Positions 36,903 to 46,101 of a stretch of DNA of 64,000 nucleotides are shown here, piece after piece. Origin of the DNA: Paraflavitalea sp. CAU 1676 (GTDB taxonomy: Bacteria; Bacteroidota; Bacteroidia; Chitinophagales; Chitinophagaceae); the NCBI RefSeq assembly GCF_029223285.1, contig NZ_JARHUJ010000003.1, forward strand, positions 558,001-622,000, in the 5' to 3' direction. Under the pieces are notes generated by a model. It did not search any database. It worked only from the letters and a program-made list of their open reading frames with translations, and was not told the origin of the DNA. A program made the position numbers and the translations under genes. How positions within the stretch are numbered: position 1 is the first letter of the stretch; every line of letters starts with the position of its first letter.

Positions 36903-36916
36903 ATCTTTTAGCGTCC

Positions 36917-36940
36917 CGCCCCGCCAATTGGCAGGGCGGA
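36917..36940. other. GC-rich hairpin between lipoprotein and sugar transporter genes
   Basis: ccgccc-c-gcc / ggc-a-gggcgg with loop aatt: a stem of nine pairs with one mismatch. No T-run follows, so whether it terminates or is a leader structure is unclear. Confidence 0.4.
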
Positions 36941-37062
36941 TGCCTGGGGCGCAATCGTTTGTTTCCCTTTCCTGGATTTTGCGCAACCGATTGGACAGCC
37001 TGGTCACCATATCCCCTGCCGTGTTATCGCTATCTTCATAGCGAACCATCATCAACGGCAAT

Positions 37063-38352
37063 ATGACAAAGACATCCGGCAACCGCAGCGCCATGATCAT
37101 CATCGGGATCCTGTTCTTCGTATTCGGCTTTGTAACCTGGCTGAACGGCACCCTGATTCCTTTTCTTAAATTAACCTGTCAGCTGGAAACGGTAACGGAA
37201 GCGTTTTTCGTCACGTTTGCTTTTTACATGGCCTACTTCTTCCTGGCTATACCATCGGCCCGTATACTGCAAGGCACGGGGTTTAAAAACGGTATGGCAC
37301 TCGGTCTGCTCATCATGGCTGCCGGATCACTGATATTTATACCAGCTGCGCAAACCAGGAACTTCGCCTTATTCCTGACCGGCTTATTTGTACAAGGTAC
37401 CGGTCTGGCTCTGTTACAAACAGCCTCCAATCCCTATATCAGTATCATTGGGCCTATTGAAAGCGCCGCCCAGCGCATCAGCATCATGGGTATTTGTAAC
37501 AAGGGAGCAGGAGCACTTAGTCCGCTCATTCTTGGCGCACTGATCCTGGGCAATGCCGGAGAGCTGGAGAAGAAAATAAACGAAACCACTGATGCAGCTG
37601 CCAAAGCAACCATGCTCGATGAGCTGGCAGGCCGTGTCATTGGCCCTTATATCGTGATGGCCGTTATACTGGCCATACTGGCATTCCTGGTAAGGAGAAG
37701 CAACCTGCCCAATATCGATACATCGAAGAGCAGCGAAGAGGCAGTGGCCACCGCAGATCAGCATAAGAGCATATTCCAGTTCCCGCATCTCTGGCTCGGC
37801 GTACTTTGTTTGTTCTTATACGTTGGTGTAGAGGTGATGGCAGGCGACGCGATCGGTGTATTTGGCAATGCCGCAGGCATCAGCCTCGATACGACACGCT
37901 ATTTCACGACATTCACGCTCATCGCTATGTTGGTGGGTTATGTTATCGGCATCTTTACTATTCCAAAATATATCAGTCAGCAAAACGCTTTGAAGATATC
38001 GGCCCTTACAGGCATCGCATTCAGCCTCGGCATCTACCTCAGCAGCGGCTATGTAGCCATCGTATTTATTGCACTGCTGGGGTTATCCAACGCCTTGATG
38101 TGGCCTGCCATCTTTCCGCTGGCCATTAAAGGGCTGGGCCGGCATACACAGATGGGATCGGCCCTGCTGGTAATGGGCATTGCCGGAGGCGCGATCCTGC
38201 CACTGCTGTACGGCTTTTTGAAAGACAGCTGGCATATTCCCAATGCAACTGCCTTTACATTATGTACCCTCCCCTGCTACCTCTACATATGCTATTATGC
38301 AATTAAAGGGCATAAAGCGGGCGAAACGACCGGTCAGCTGGCAACGGCCTGA
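37063..38352 (+). CDS. FucP-family sugar MFS transporter
   Basis: A 429-aa 12-helix transporter of the FHS (fucose/glucose/galactose:proton symporter) group. Diagnostic features are GILFFVFGFVTWLNGTLIPFLK at the first helix, FYMAYFFLAIPSARILQGTGFKNGMALGL, and GTGLALLQTASNPYISIIGP, all typical of FucP/GluP/NagP proteins. The C-terminal half has FPLAIKGLGRHTQMGSALLVMGIAGGAILPLLYG. It imports a hexose or N-acetylhexosamine with protons. The exact sugar is not deducible, and no catabolic gene is adjacent. Confidence 0.95.
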   Translation: MTKTSGNRSAMIIIGILFFVFGFVTWLNGTLIPFLKLTCQLETVTEAFFVTFAFYMAYFFLAIPSARILQGTGFKNGMALGLLIMAAGSLIFIPAAQTRNFALFLTGLFVQGTGLALLQTASNPYISIIGPIESAAQRISIMGICNKGAGALSPLILGALILGNAGELEKKINETTDAAAKATMLDELAGRVIGPYIVMAVILAILAFLVRRSNLPNIDTSKSSEEAVATADQHKSIFQFPHLWLGVLCLFLYVGVEVMAGDAIGVFGNAAGISLDTTRYFTTFTLIAMLVGYVIGIFTIPKYISQQNALKISALTGIAFSLGIYLSSGYVAIVFIALLGLSNALMWPAIFPLAIKGLGRHTQMGSALLVMGIAGGAILPLLYGFLKDSWHIPNATAFTLCTLPCYLYICYYAIKGHKAGETTGQLATA

Positions 38353-38437
38353 TCCAAGACCATACGATCACCGTTAACATTGTCCTAATTATGGCCCGTT
38401 AAAACGCGCCATCCTCCAAATAGGCGGATGACAGCTA

Positions 38438-38467
38438 TTGCTAAACGCCTAAAAGGAAATAAGTTTG
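38438..38467 (+). promoter_or_regulatory. Bacteroidota-type promoter before the secreted unknown
   Basis: TTG (38438-38440), a 19-nt spacer and TAAGTTTG (38460-38467), a perfect TAnnTTTG. The start codon follows 25 nt later. Confidence 0.6.
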
Positions 38468-38492
38468 TAGCACACCTAAACCGGAAAGCTAC

Positions 38493-39263
38493 ATGATCCG
38501 TTTCCAGTTAGCAATATTGCTGCTTTTATCCGTCAACCTCCAGGCCAGGCAGGCTGAACCTTTCGACACAACGCTGATCAACGCAAAGTCGAAACTGATT
38601 GGCTGGACGAGGATCGAAAACACCAGAGACAAAGTAAGCTTCATCCTCGACCAGCCCGAAGACATCAAAAAGGTAATGCCGCTCCTCACAAGTGGCCCCG
38701 AGGTCAACCTCCGGTTAACACACGAACCGTATTACATCAGCCTGGTTCAAAACAACCGGGAAATAAGGGTTTGGAAGGTCAACATCCCGGGCAACCGCAT
38801 CATGAGTAACAACAACTGTTACTGGTTCGATGCCAGTATCATCTCCAAACTGGCCAAAGAAAATCCCTTCCGCTTCAAAAGCGAAAAGAAGATCTTCATC
38901 ACCAATGGCGATGCCCAGGAATTCCTGCGGAAAGAATCGCTGAACCGCAATTTTCTGTTCGCCAGGATCCCGTCGGGTCTCTATGAAGGGATCTTTGACA
39001 TACCGGTACCCCGCAACGTACAATACAAACATCCCGACACCATAGCCAATTATTTGCGAACGCAGATAGAAAGGATCGTGCCACAGGGCGCTTATGACTT
39101 TTACGATTTTCAGCGGTCGAGGGACCCCCAAAGCAAGATCCAATACATCATCACGATCTGCGGCAGCCGGGAACTTTTTGATAAACTCGACGCGGGCGAC
39201 CTCACCAAAGAGAACTGGAAGTCGCTGACGGAGCCCTCCTATTTTTACTACCGTAAGTATTAA
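38493..39263 (+). CDS. Secreted protein of unknown function
   Basis: A 256-aa protein with signal peptide MIRFQLAILLLLSVNLQARQA. The mature part is polar and alpha+beta in appearance, with no repeat, no membrane helix and no family that I recognise. Notable stretches are SNNNCYWFDASIISKLAKENPFRF in the middle and a C-terminus rich in aromatic residues (EPSYFYYRKY). A promoter of strong consensus precedes it, and the neighbours are the sugar transporter upstream and a convergent membrane protein gene. The function is open. Confidence 0.8.
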   Translation: MIRFQLAILLLLSVNLQARQAEPFDTTLINAKSKLIGWTRIENTRDKVSFILDQPEDIKKVMPLLTSGPEVNLRLTHEPYYISLVQNNREIRVWKVNIPGNRIMSNNNCYWFDASIISKLAKENPFRFKSEKKIFITNGDAQEFLRKESLNRNFLFARIPSGLYEGIFDIPVPRNVQYKHPDTIANYLRTQIERIVPQGAYDFYDFQRSRDPQSKIQYIITICGSRELFDKLDAGDLTKENWKSLTEPSYFYYRKY

Positions 39264-39339
39264 AGTTGCCGTATAGAGCACACCAGCCTGCACGAAGTGA
39301 TGAGCCGATCATCCTGTGCCAACTGGCCTGCACCAGCTG

Positions 39340-39828
39340 CTACCAGCGCCGGCGATAAAGGCCTGTCATTCCCCATAGTCCCGCGATCATCGCTAGCGCC
39401 AGGGGTACAGCCAGGCACAGATACAGGGCAAAATACCTTGAATGGAACAGGTACCCTTTTTCTGTGCGCGCCAGGAACCAATAGCCCGCCGCCAAAATAA
39501 AGGCGGCAATCAGCCAGAGGCCCGGCACTACCACTTTCGCCATCGATCTACCGCAACGCAATAAAGCAACAGCCCATAAAGTGATCACCATACCCAATAC
39601 GCCTGCCAGCAGACCGGAGAGCACCAGTTTTTTGTTGAGGTGATGTATGATGCTTGGATCAAAAGAATTGGGCACAGCCTGCAACTGCCGGTTCATGACA
39701 TAGCAGCTAAAGCCGATCTGTCCCAGACAGGCTAGTAGAAAAGCGAACAGGAAAACCAGTACCAGTTTGTTCGAAGGATCAATGCCATGCCGGGAATACG
39801 TTTGCGCCATAGAGGTATTTGGAGCCAT
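39340..39828 (-). CDS. Four-helix membrane protein of unknown function
   Basis: A 162-aa protein with four hydrophobic segments (around residues 22-45, 68-92, 100-120 and 132-155) and an Arg-rich C-terminus (LYRRRW). No conserved family motif is seen. An ATG lies at the stated start; the hydrophilic first 20 residues put the N-terminus in the cytosol or make a later start possible. It ends in TAG. The neighbours give no hint of its role. Confidence 0.7.
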   Translation of the reverse strand: MAPNTSMAQTYSRHGIDPSNKLVLVFLFAFLLACLGQIGFSCYVMNRQLQAVPNSFDPSIIHHLNKKLVLSGLLAGVLGMVITLWAVALLRCGRSMAKVVVPGLWLIAAFILAAGYWFLARTEKGYLFHSRYFALYLCLAVPLALAMIAGLWGMTGLYRRRW

Positions 39829-39990
39829 AATACAATGCTATAGGTGTCAGATTATTTGTCACCTGAAAACGAAGGTCATTGCTGCCTTATTTTGGCCCAG
39901 GATCAGCAATCGGCCTAACTGACTAATCTGATACACCAAAGCACATTAACAGCGGATCAACTGCCATGGAGCTAAACGCCTGTCATCGCT

Positions 39991-40770
39991 TTATTTCCCA
40001 AAGGCGGCTTTCACCTGGGCACGCACGGCTTTGTCCATTTTGTCGGCCGTAATACCATCGAGCTCGGCCACCACGCGGGTTTCCTTTTCAAACTGCATAT
40101 GTAAAGGAGAACTGTTCAACTTCAGATCGGGAACATGCTCCTTGAATCGATACAACAGGACCTTTACTTTGGGCAGGTCTTTTTCGGTGATCGCATCACC
40201 GGGTATCCTTACATTGAAATCGAAACTCGGCAGAATGGAGATATGGTGGCCAGCGCGCGCCTTATCCTCGGGATGCGGAAAGCTTCGCTGCTCTCCAAAA
40301 TCGGGCACAGAGGCTATGCTGAGACGTTGCTCGAGCAAGGTAGCTTCGTAGGTCAAACCACCTTGCACAATCCCCTCTTCGCGCAGTAGTTCGCTATCAA
40401 CCCTTTTGCATGCCTCAACAGTCATTTCCCCATTTTGCACATGCATCCGGAATACCAGGTAGAAATCACCGGCCGTTTTGCGCGTCGCTTTCGGCTTCAT
40501 GTCGCCCACAGGCGGCGACATCTTTACTTTCTCTTTGGGATCGAAAGCGCCCATCGCCTTGCCCGCCTGGATGTCTTTTTTGGTAGCCTTCGCATCACCC
40601 TCTTTCGCAGCACCCATTATCAACGCATTTTTAGCTTGCTTTGGCAAGGGCGCAGCTTGCTTACTGTCGACCGCCTCCATGCGGGGCAGCTTACTATTTT
40701 CAATCACCGGATCGGTAGCCTGGGCATCCATGGCCTTGCCAAAAATGCCTTTCGTTGATTTACGTGTCAT
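39991..40770 (-). CDS. Unknown protein downstream of the M64 peptidase
   Basis: A 259-aa protein with no signal peptide or membrane segment. Residues 1-95 are low-complexity and rich in Lys, Ala, Met and Pro (probably disordered). Residues ~100-259 form a folded part with a strand-rich start (DFYLVFRMHVQNGEM), EATLLEQRLSIASVPDFGEQRSFPHPED and a helical end. It begins 18 bp after the M64 peptidase stop, so the two are co-transcribed. Its link with the peptidase (substrate, inhibitor or chaperone) is speculation. No family was recognised. Confidence 0.75.
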   Translation of the reverse strand: MTRKSTKGIFGKAMDAQATDPVIENSKLPRMEAVDSKQAAPLPKQAKNALIMGAAKEGDAKATKKDIQAGKAMGAFDPKEKVKMSPPVGDMKPKATRKTAGDFYLVFRMHVQNGEMTVEACKRVDSELLREEGIVQGGLTYEATLLEQRLSIASVPDFGEQRSFPHPEDKARAGHHISILPSFDFNVRIPGDAITEKDLPKVKVLLYRFKEHVPDLKLNSSPLHMQFEKETRVVAELDGITADKMDKAVRAQVKAAFGK

Positions 40771-40788
40771 AGCTTACCTCAATTATTT

Positions 40789-42849
40789 TTACCAGTTCCT
40801 ACCATGACGGTAGTTGTGGATCCATTTAAAATAAAGTTTCTGCAGGCTGAGGGTGGGCGTGGCTTTGATCATGCCAAACCAGTTCGTGTTGTGCACAAAC
40901 AGGTCACGTTTACCGGCGGCTCCCTCAAAGTTACACGGAATAAAGCGGTCTACCCGGCCGAGGTTCCACTCCCCTACCCAGTCCTCTTTCCAGGCGCACG
41001 AAAGCGTAGTTCCGTTCGAAGCCATCGTACCCAGGTATTCCGTGCTCCAATCCAGGCAATTGAAGACGAACAGATCTTCCCGGCTATCACCCTTGATGTT
41101 GCATACATAATGCTGATCGTTGCGCCGCATTTGCCAGCCTGGTGCATTGCCATCGTAACGGCGCACCATCGACAAAGCCGTACCCGACGAGCTCAGCATG
41201 CCCAAATAGGCCATCACCCAGTTCTCGCCATTGAACAAATAGATATCTTTTTTTCCATCGCCGTTAAAATCGGCCACATAGAACTTATCACCTTTTGTCA
41301 TTTGCCAGCCCGGCAGGTTTTGATCATACCGTTTCACCATACGATAAGCAGTACCGGTACTTTGCAACATACCCAGGTAAGGAAAGGCCCAGTTATCGCC
41401 ATTAAAAACGAAGAGGTCCTCTTTACCATCACCATTGAAGTCGCCCACATAGAACTTGTCCCCCTTTGTCATTTGCCAGCCCGGCAGGTTTTGATCGTAC
41501 CGTTTCACCAACGAAAAGCCGGTGCCAGACGAGCGCAGCATGCCGAGGTAGGGAAACACCCAGCTAGTGCCATTGAAAACGATCAGGTCCTTTTTACCAT
41601 CGCCGTTGAAGTCGGCTACGAAGAACTGGTCGTCTTTTTTGAAATCCCACCCAGGCATTGAATTATCGTAACGGGCAATAAGCCTTAATCCATTGTTGCC
41701 ATCGTCGGCGAGTAAACCGAGGTATTCCATCACCCAATCGGTGCCATTGAATACAGCCACCTCATCTTTGCCATCGCCATTGAAATCACCAATATAAAAA
41801 CGGTCGTTGGGCTGAAACTGCCACGAGCCGGGCACGCGTTCTACCGTACTGAACACCACATCCAGCTGCGTACCATTACTGCGATAGATCATGATGGAAT
41901 TGCCATTGTGCACCAGCAGGTCCGATTTGCCATCGCCATTAAAATCACCCGCATAACATTTCAGGAAATTGCGCCCCGTATAAGTGTGCATCCTGTTTTT
42001 CATTTCGGTATAACACACCGGGCAAAACTCCGGCGTATTGCCCCGCATGCGGCAATTGATCACCGGGCGGTACATGCCAGTACTGTTCGTACCCCCGCCT
42101 TCAAACAAACCGGCGTCGTGTGCATCACTCCAGCCGGGCGGCTTTACGCCGCCGGTATAACCCGCACAGTTACCTGTACCGGTAGGGACCGGGGTTGCCG
42201 GAGCTACGAATTTTTTCCACTTGAGTGTATTGCGATTGGTATTGGTGGTCAGGTTCGCCACGCCTGGCTCGGGGCCCGAGTAAACACGAGAAGTACAATA
42301 TTCATCGGCCAGGCCTCCGGTGCCGTGGCCAAACTCATGCGCCAGCACCGGCCAGGTCACCCCACGGGGTATGATTTGAAAACCACCACCACCACAGCCG
42401 CCATAGTTGGGGTTGTTGAGAATAACAACCACCAGGTCATAGTCCGGTACCCAGGTGGTCAGCGCAGCATTTACCAGCGTACCCGTTGTCGCCGTACCTT
42501 CCAGCCAGCAATGCGCCCACGATCCGCTGAAAATATACTTCAGGGCCGTATCGCGCAGCGTGGTACTAATGATCGTATCATCCGAAGCATCGTCGGGCGT
42601 ACCATGCTCATCATATTGCCGCGTGCTCACCCCCGAGTCATTGGAAATGAGGTTGACGCGGAATACATTGAAAGCCTGCTTGTCTTCGTAAAAATAATCG
42701 TGACCGAAAACCCCATCCATCAGCAAGGATTGAACCGTGTCATTGTACAGGGTTTGATCAGCCGCTGCAAACCCATCGCCGAGGATAGCGATATTCAGCT
42801 TGGTACCAACCGGTCCAGCTTTTTGGATCTGAGTTACACTGTCTGGCAT
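40789..42849 (-). CDS. M64-type metallopeptidase with VCBS/FG-GAP repeats
   Basis: A 686-aa protein. Residues ~10-290 are an M64 (IgA-peptidase-like) catalytic domain: LNIAILGDGFAAAD near the start is the family opening, and HEFGHGTGGLADEY (His171, Glu172, His175, Asp182) is the zinc motif HExxHxxGxxxD. From ~300 there are six or more 57-aa VCBS/FG-GAP repeats, each with a calcium-type DFNGDGKxD loop. Odd point: no signal peptide. In-frame codons upstream read AIAGIQLVF before Met1 but have no start codon before a stop, so the N-terminus may be mutated, or the protein may stay in the cell or leave by another route. No T9SS C-terminal domain is visible. Confidence 0.88.
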   Translation of the reverse strand: MPDSVTQIQKAGPVGTKLNIAILGDGFAAADQTLYNDTVQSLLMDGVFGHDYFYEDKQAFNVFRVNLISNDSGVSTRQYDEHGTPDDASDDTIISTTLRDTALKYIFSGSWAHCWLEGTATTGTLVNAALTTWVPDYDLVVVILNNPNYGGCGGGGFQIIPRGVTWPVLAHEFGHGTGGLADEYCTSRVYSGPEPGVANLTTNTNRNTLKWKKFVAPATPVPTGTGNCAGYTGGVKPPGWSDAHDAGLFEGGGTNSTGMYRPVINCRMRGNTPEFCPVCYTEMKNRMHTYTGRNFLKCYAGDFNGDGKSDLLVHNGNSIMIYRSNGTQLDVVFSTVERVPGSWQFQPNDRFYIGDFNGDGKDEVAVFNGTDWVMEYLGLLADDGNNGLRLIARYDNSMPGWDFKKDDQFFVADFNGDGKKDLIVFNGTSWVFPYLGMLRSSGTGFSLVKRYDQNLPGWQMTKGDKFYVGDFNGDGKEDLFVFNGDNWAFPYLGMLQSTGTAYRMVKRYDQNLPGWQMTKGDKFYVADFNGDGKKDIYLFNGENWVMAYLGMLSSSGTALSMVRRYDGNAPGWQMRRNDQHYVCNIKGDSREDLFVFNCLDWSTEYLGTMASNGTTLSCAWKEDWVGEWNLGRVDRFIPCNFEGAAGKRDLFVHNTNWFGMIKATPTLSLQKLYFKWIHNYRHGRNW
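40955..41840 (-). repeat. 171-bp tandem coding repeats in the M64 peptidase gene
   Basis: The anchor encoding GWQM (seen as tttgcc on the plus strand) recurs at 41130, 41301 and 41472, and related versions at about 41643 and 41814: a period of 171 bp (57 codons). Units at 41301 and 41472 are nearly identical in DNA over about 60 bp, which suggests recent duplication or gene conversion. Confidence 0.85.
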
Positions 42850-43142
42850 AAATACAAGTTGTATCCCGGCGATCGCGCATACGTAGACGGATGCCCGGGA
42901 GGGTTAAATAATAAGTGTCTTGTAAGCGCAGGGATCCTAAGGAATGAAAATGCAATGCGATAACTAATCAGCAGGCCAGGTAGAGTTTCGGGATTATCTG
43001 GTAGGATTCATCAATGGCGTGATACATTAACGTAAGCAAGGTAACATGATCCAGGAGGTAAAACAATACCACTTTAGTAGTACGAAGCGCCGGCAGGTAC
43101 GATGCCGGCGGGATAAAAGTTGAGCCCTCCGCCTTCCGCAAT
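42850..43142. other. Non-coding stretch upstream of the M64 gene
   Basis: No credible gene. It contains the upstream region of the M64 peptidase gene and an 8-bp GC-rich hairpin at 43088-43110 (cgccggca/tgccggcg, 7-nt loop), whose role is unclear. Confidence 0.4.
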
Positions 43143-43144
43143 AG

Positions 43145-43171
43145 AAAAAGCCGGTCACACAGGACCGGCTT
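43145..43171 (-). terminator. Terminator of the NPP-family gene
   Basis: A 9-bp stem (aagccggtc/gaccggctt) with a 6-nt loop; on the minus strand it is followed by tttct. It lies 24 bp after the stop of the phosphodiesterase gene. Confidence 0.7.
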
Positions 43172-43194
43172 GCATGCAGCGATTGTTGTTTAAA

Positions 43195-44541
43195 TTATTT
43201 TATCAGAACGCCATTGAGCAGCAGGCCATCACCTGCAGGCATATCGAACTTGAGCAGTTTGCTGATCAGCGGTGCAATATCGACCAGCCCCATACGAGGT
43301 ACCACAGCGCCTTTCCTGATATTCTTGCCAAAGGCAACAAAACCCGTCTGTATCTCTTTGAAATCGGGAAAGAAACCATGCGTGCCGCCTTTGCCGGCAC
43401 GGATCAGTTCGCCGGTAGCTGCACCACTAAAGGTATAACCCTGCTGGCCTGCCAGGGCAAAAGCCGCAGAGCCATCGGCGCCTACAGCGTCCAGTTCTTC
43501 GCGCGATTTAATGATAAAGGTATTCCGTTGTGCAGCCGGCAACCCATTCAGCAACTGCAATACTTTTTCTTTGGTTTGCTTGTCATTCTTGTCTCTTAGT
43601 TGCAGGAAGGCTGCACCACCCGATTGATGAAAATAGGCCTTCCAGTTCTCCGGCTTCTGCGGATCGTACAAACCCGCCTTCGCCAGCAGTACATTCGGTG
43701 CAATGGCATCATGGATGTCAACAAAACCATGATCGCCGGTAACGATGAAAGTCGTTTTATCGGCAATGCCTGCTTTCTGTACCGCTTCGCGGATGGTTTT
43801 GATAGCCCGGTCTACGCCTGCGATTGCCGCCCTTACCTTATCGCCATCACGCCCCTGCTCATGCTCGAAGTGATCGACCGTTACCAGGTGCACCGCCAAT
43901 AGGGAAGGCTTATACTGGCGGATGAGATAAGCGCTCATGCGGGCCAGGTTTTCATCGATGCCCAGGTAGTCGCCATTGAAGTCCAACTCATCCAGTTTAC
44001 CGGTGGCTTTTTGCTCCAGCTCCTCAAACAAACCGGGCGGATTGGCATGCTCCTGCAAGGCTTTAGCCATCGTACGCTCCTGCCCTTTTTCCTTGGGCAA
44101 ATACCAATACTCGGGAATATTATAAGTAGCCGGGCCACCTACCGATACGGGCCAGAATACGGAAGCCGTCTTCAATCCTTTCTCTTTGGCTACACTGAAC
44201 AGCGTGGGCACTTTGATGTTCTCATATTGCCAGATCCAGTTGCCGGTAACACCCAGCGGTTCCGAAGGCGTGTTGTAATAGATGCCATGTTTCAAGGGCT
44301 TCACGCCAGAGATCATGGTCGTATGCGAAGGATAGGTAACAGTTGGGAAAACGCCATCCACCCCATCGGCATAAGCGCCTTCTTCCATCACCTGGCGCAG
44401 GTGCACCATATTCCACGAAGCATCTTTGTAAAATTCAGGACGAAGACCATCTATGCTGATCAGGATCACATGCTGATCCTGGGCACGGAGCGTGAGCTGG
44501 CCCAGGGCAAGCGCAGCAGCAAGGACAAGAGTTTTGTTCAT
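43195..44541 (-). CDS. Secreted nucleotide pyrophosphatase/phosphodiesterase (alkaline phosphatase superfamily)
   Basis: A 448-aa exported enzyme (signal MNKTLVLAAALALGQLTLRAQ). The NPP-type metal and nucleophile motifs are complete: D31 in LISIDGLRPEF, the nucleophile Thr67 in FPTVTYPSHTTMISG, HLVTVDHFEHEQG for the second zinc site, TGDHGFVDI, and GTHGF near the end. Such enzymes hydrolyse phosphodiester or pyrophosphate bonds in nucleotides or phospholipid head groups outside the inner membrane. The length matches bacterial NPPs. It is followed by a terminator. The MHS transporter gene lies about 100 bp upstream in the same direction. Confidence 0.94.
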   Translation of the reverse strand: MNKTLVLAAALALGQLTLRAQDQHVILISIDGLRPEFYKDASWNMVHLRQVMEEGAYADGVDGVFPTVTYPSHTTMISGVKPLKHGIYYNTPSEPLGVTGNWIWQYENIKVPTLFSVAKEKGLKTASVFWPVSVGGPATYNIPEYWYLPKEKGQERTMAKALQEHANPPGLFEELEQKATGKLDELDFNGDYLGIDENLARMSAYLIRQYKPSLLAVHLVTVDHFEHEQGRDGDKVRAAIAGVDRAIKTIREAVQKAGIADKTTFIVTGDHGFVDIHDAIAPNVLLAKAGLYDPQKPENWKAYFHQSGGAAFLQLRDKNDKQTKEKVLQLLNGLPAAQRNTFIIKSREELDAVGADGSAAFALAGQQGYTFSGAATGELIRAGKGGTHGFFPDFKEIQTGFVAFGKNIRKGAVVPRMGLVDIAPLISKLLKFDMPAGDGLLLNGVLIK

Positions 44542-44644
44542 AGTAGTAAGTGTCAGATTGAGTTTTATTCCATAAACCGGGCGCGAATGTACAGGTTAAG
44601 GCAGCTGTACGACGCCCCGCAATATGAACTTTACGTTAAGCCCA

Positions 44645-45940
44645 TCAAACTTCTTCATTCAACTTCGACGTCTGCTTCGTATCTTTCATCAGCACGTACA
44701 CCAACAGCGAAACGCCGATGCAAGCGGTGATATACCAGTAAAACCACGACTCATGCCCACTATCCTTCAACCACAACGCTACATACTCAGCGCTGCCGCC
44801 AAAGATGGCCACTGTCAACGCATAAGGCAGGCCAACACCCAGCGCACGCACTTCGGCCGGAAACAGTTCGGCCTTGACCACCGCATTGATACTCGTATAG
44901 CCGCTCACGATCAAAAGCGCAGCCATTAGCAACAGGAAGGCAGCGAACAAGGAAGTCGTGGCGCTCAGAGCCGTCAGCAAAGGCACCGTACACAACACGC
45001 CCAACACACCAAAGGAGATCAGCAAAGGCCGCCGGCCGATTCGATCGCTCAGTGATCCCAGAAAAGGCTGGAGCAAGGCAAACAACAACAGCGAGATAAA
45101 TGACAACATGGTACTTTGCTCCTTACTAAGGTGCACCGTGTTCACCAGGAACTTTTGCATGTAGGTGGTGTACGTATAGAAAGCGAGGGTGCCGCCCAGC
45201 GTAAGCCCTACAACGGTCAATACAGCCCGCGGATGCTTCAGCAATTCTTTTACCGACCCCTTCTTAACGGATTGATTCGCTTCAGCGATTTCGAATGAAG
45301 GCGTTTCCTGCAGACTGCTGCGCAGGTACAGGGCCACTACCGACAGGATGGCGCCGATCACAAAGGGAATGCGCCAGCCCCAGGCATGCAATTGCTCGCT
45401 CGTGAGCAGCTTCTGTAAAATGAGTTGGATACCCAAAGCGATCAGCTGACCGCCGATCAGGGTCACGTATTGAAAACTGGAATAAAAACCTCGCCGGTTG
45501 CGGGTGGCCATTTCACTGAGGTAAGTAGCCGACACCCCGTACTCGCCGCCCACACTGAGCCCTTGCAGCAACCGCGCCAGCAATAAGATCACCGGAGCCA
45601 GGATGCCTATGCTGGCATACGTGGGTGTACAGGCTATGAGCAGGGAGCCCAGCGACATCAGCAATACCGACCAGGTCATGGAGATCTTCCGTCCGCGTTT
45701 ATCGGCGAGATAGCCAAAGAGCCAACCCCCGATGGGGCGCATTAAAAAACCCAACGCAAACACACCCGCCGTATTCAGCAGCTGCGCTGTGGCATTGCCT
45801 TTGGGAAAGAAAGACCCTGAAAAATACAGGGCAAAGGCAGCATAAGCATACCAGTCGTACCATTCCACCAGGTTACCGATAGAGCCGCCAATGATCGCTT
45901 TCAGTCTTGTCAGGGAGATCTTTTCAGTGGGTTGCGCCAT
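44645..45940 (-). CDS. MHS-family MFS transporter (ProP/KgtP-like)
   Basis: A 431-aa 12-helix transporter of the metabolite:H+ symporter group. The signature GNLVEWYDWYAYAAFALYF opens helix 1. RPIGGWLFGYLADKRGRK is the loop-2 motif, LLQGLSVGGEYGVSATYLSEM is helix 4, and SDRIGRRPLL the matching loop in the second half. MHS proteins take up citrate, 2-oxoglutarate, proline/betaine or similar small acids. It is downstream of the glutamate decarboxylase gene, but a strong terminator separates the two, so they are probably not co-transcribed. Confidence 0.94.
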   Translation of the reverse strand: MAQPTEKISLTRLKAIIGGSIGNLVEWYDWYAYAAFALYFSGSFFPKGNATAQLLNTAGVFALGFLMRPIGGWLFGYLADKRGRKISMTWSVLLMSLGSLLIACTPTYASIGILAPVILLLARLLQGLSVGGEYGVSATYLSEMATRNRRGFYSSFQYVTLIGGQLIALGIQLILQKLLTSEQLHAWGWRIPFVIGAILSVVALYLRSSLQETPSFEIAEANQSVKKGSVKELLKHPRAVLTVVGLTLGGTLAFYTYTTYMQKFLVNTVHLSKEQSTMLSFISLLLFALLQPFLGSLSDRIGRRPLLISFGVLGVLCTVPLLTALSATTSLFAAFLLLMAALLIVSGYTSINAVVKAELFPAEVRALGVGLPYALTVAIFGGSAEYVALWLKDSGHESWFYWYITACIGVSLLVYVLMKDTKQTSKLNEEV

Positions 45941-45979
45941 AAGTCTTCAAAAATAACCCCTGGGCGCAACAACACAAAG

Positions 45980-46005
45980 GGGCTCCTGGTAAAAACCAGG
46001 AGCCC
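45980..46005 (-). terminator. Terminator of the glutamate decarboxylase gene
   Basis: A perfect 11-bp stem (gggctcctggt/accaggagccc) with loop aaaa; the minus side continues ctttg. It lies about 100 bp after the decarboxylase stop. Confidence 0.7.
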
Positions 46006-46101
46006 GCCTTAACCTATACTTGTACATAAGAAAAACCTGGTTGAATACAGCTCCACACGTTCACGCCACCCGCAAAATCCTGCAAAGACAAGCGTGCATC
46101 A

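Noticed and set aside
40955-41840. Regularly spaced repeats that could be a CRISPR array
   Set aside because: The period is 171 bp, the repeats are imperfect and encode VCBS units in a continuous frame.
40804-42963. Two long plus-strand open frames (285 and 351 codons)
   Set aside because: Both are antisense to the M64/VCBS gene; their repeats mirror the 57-aa repeats of the real protein.
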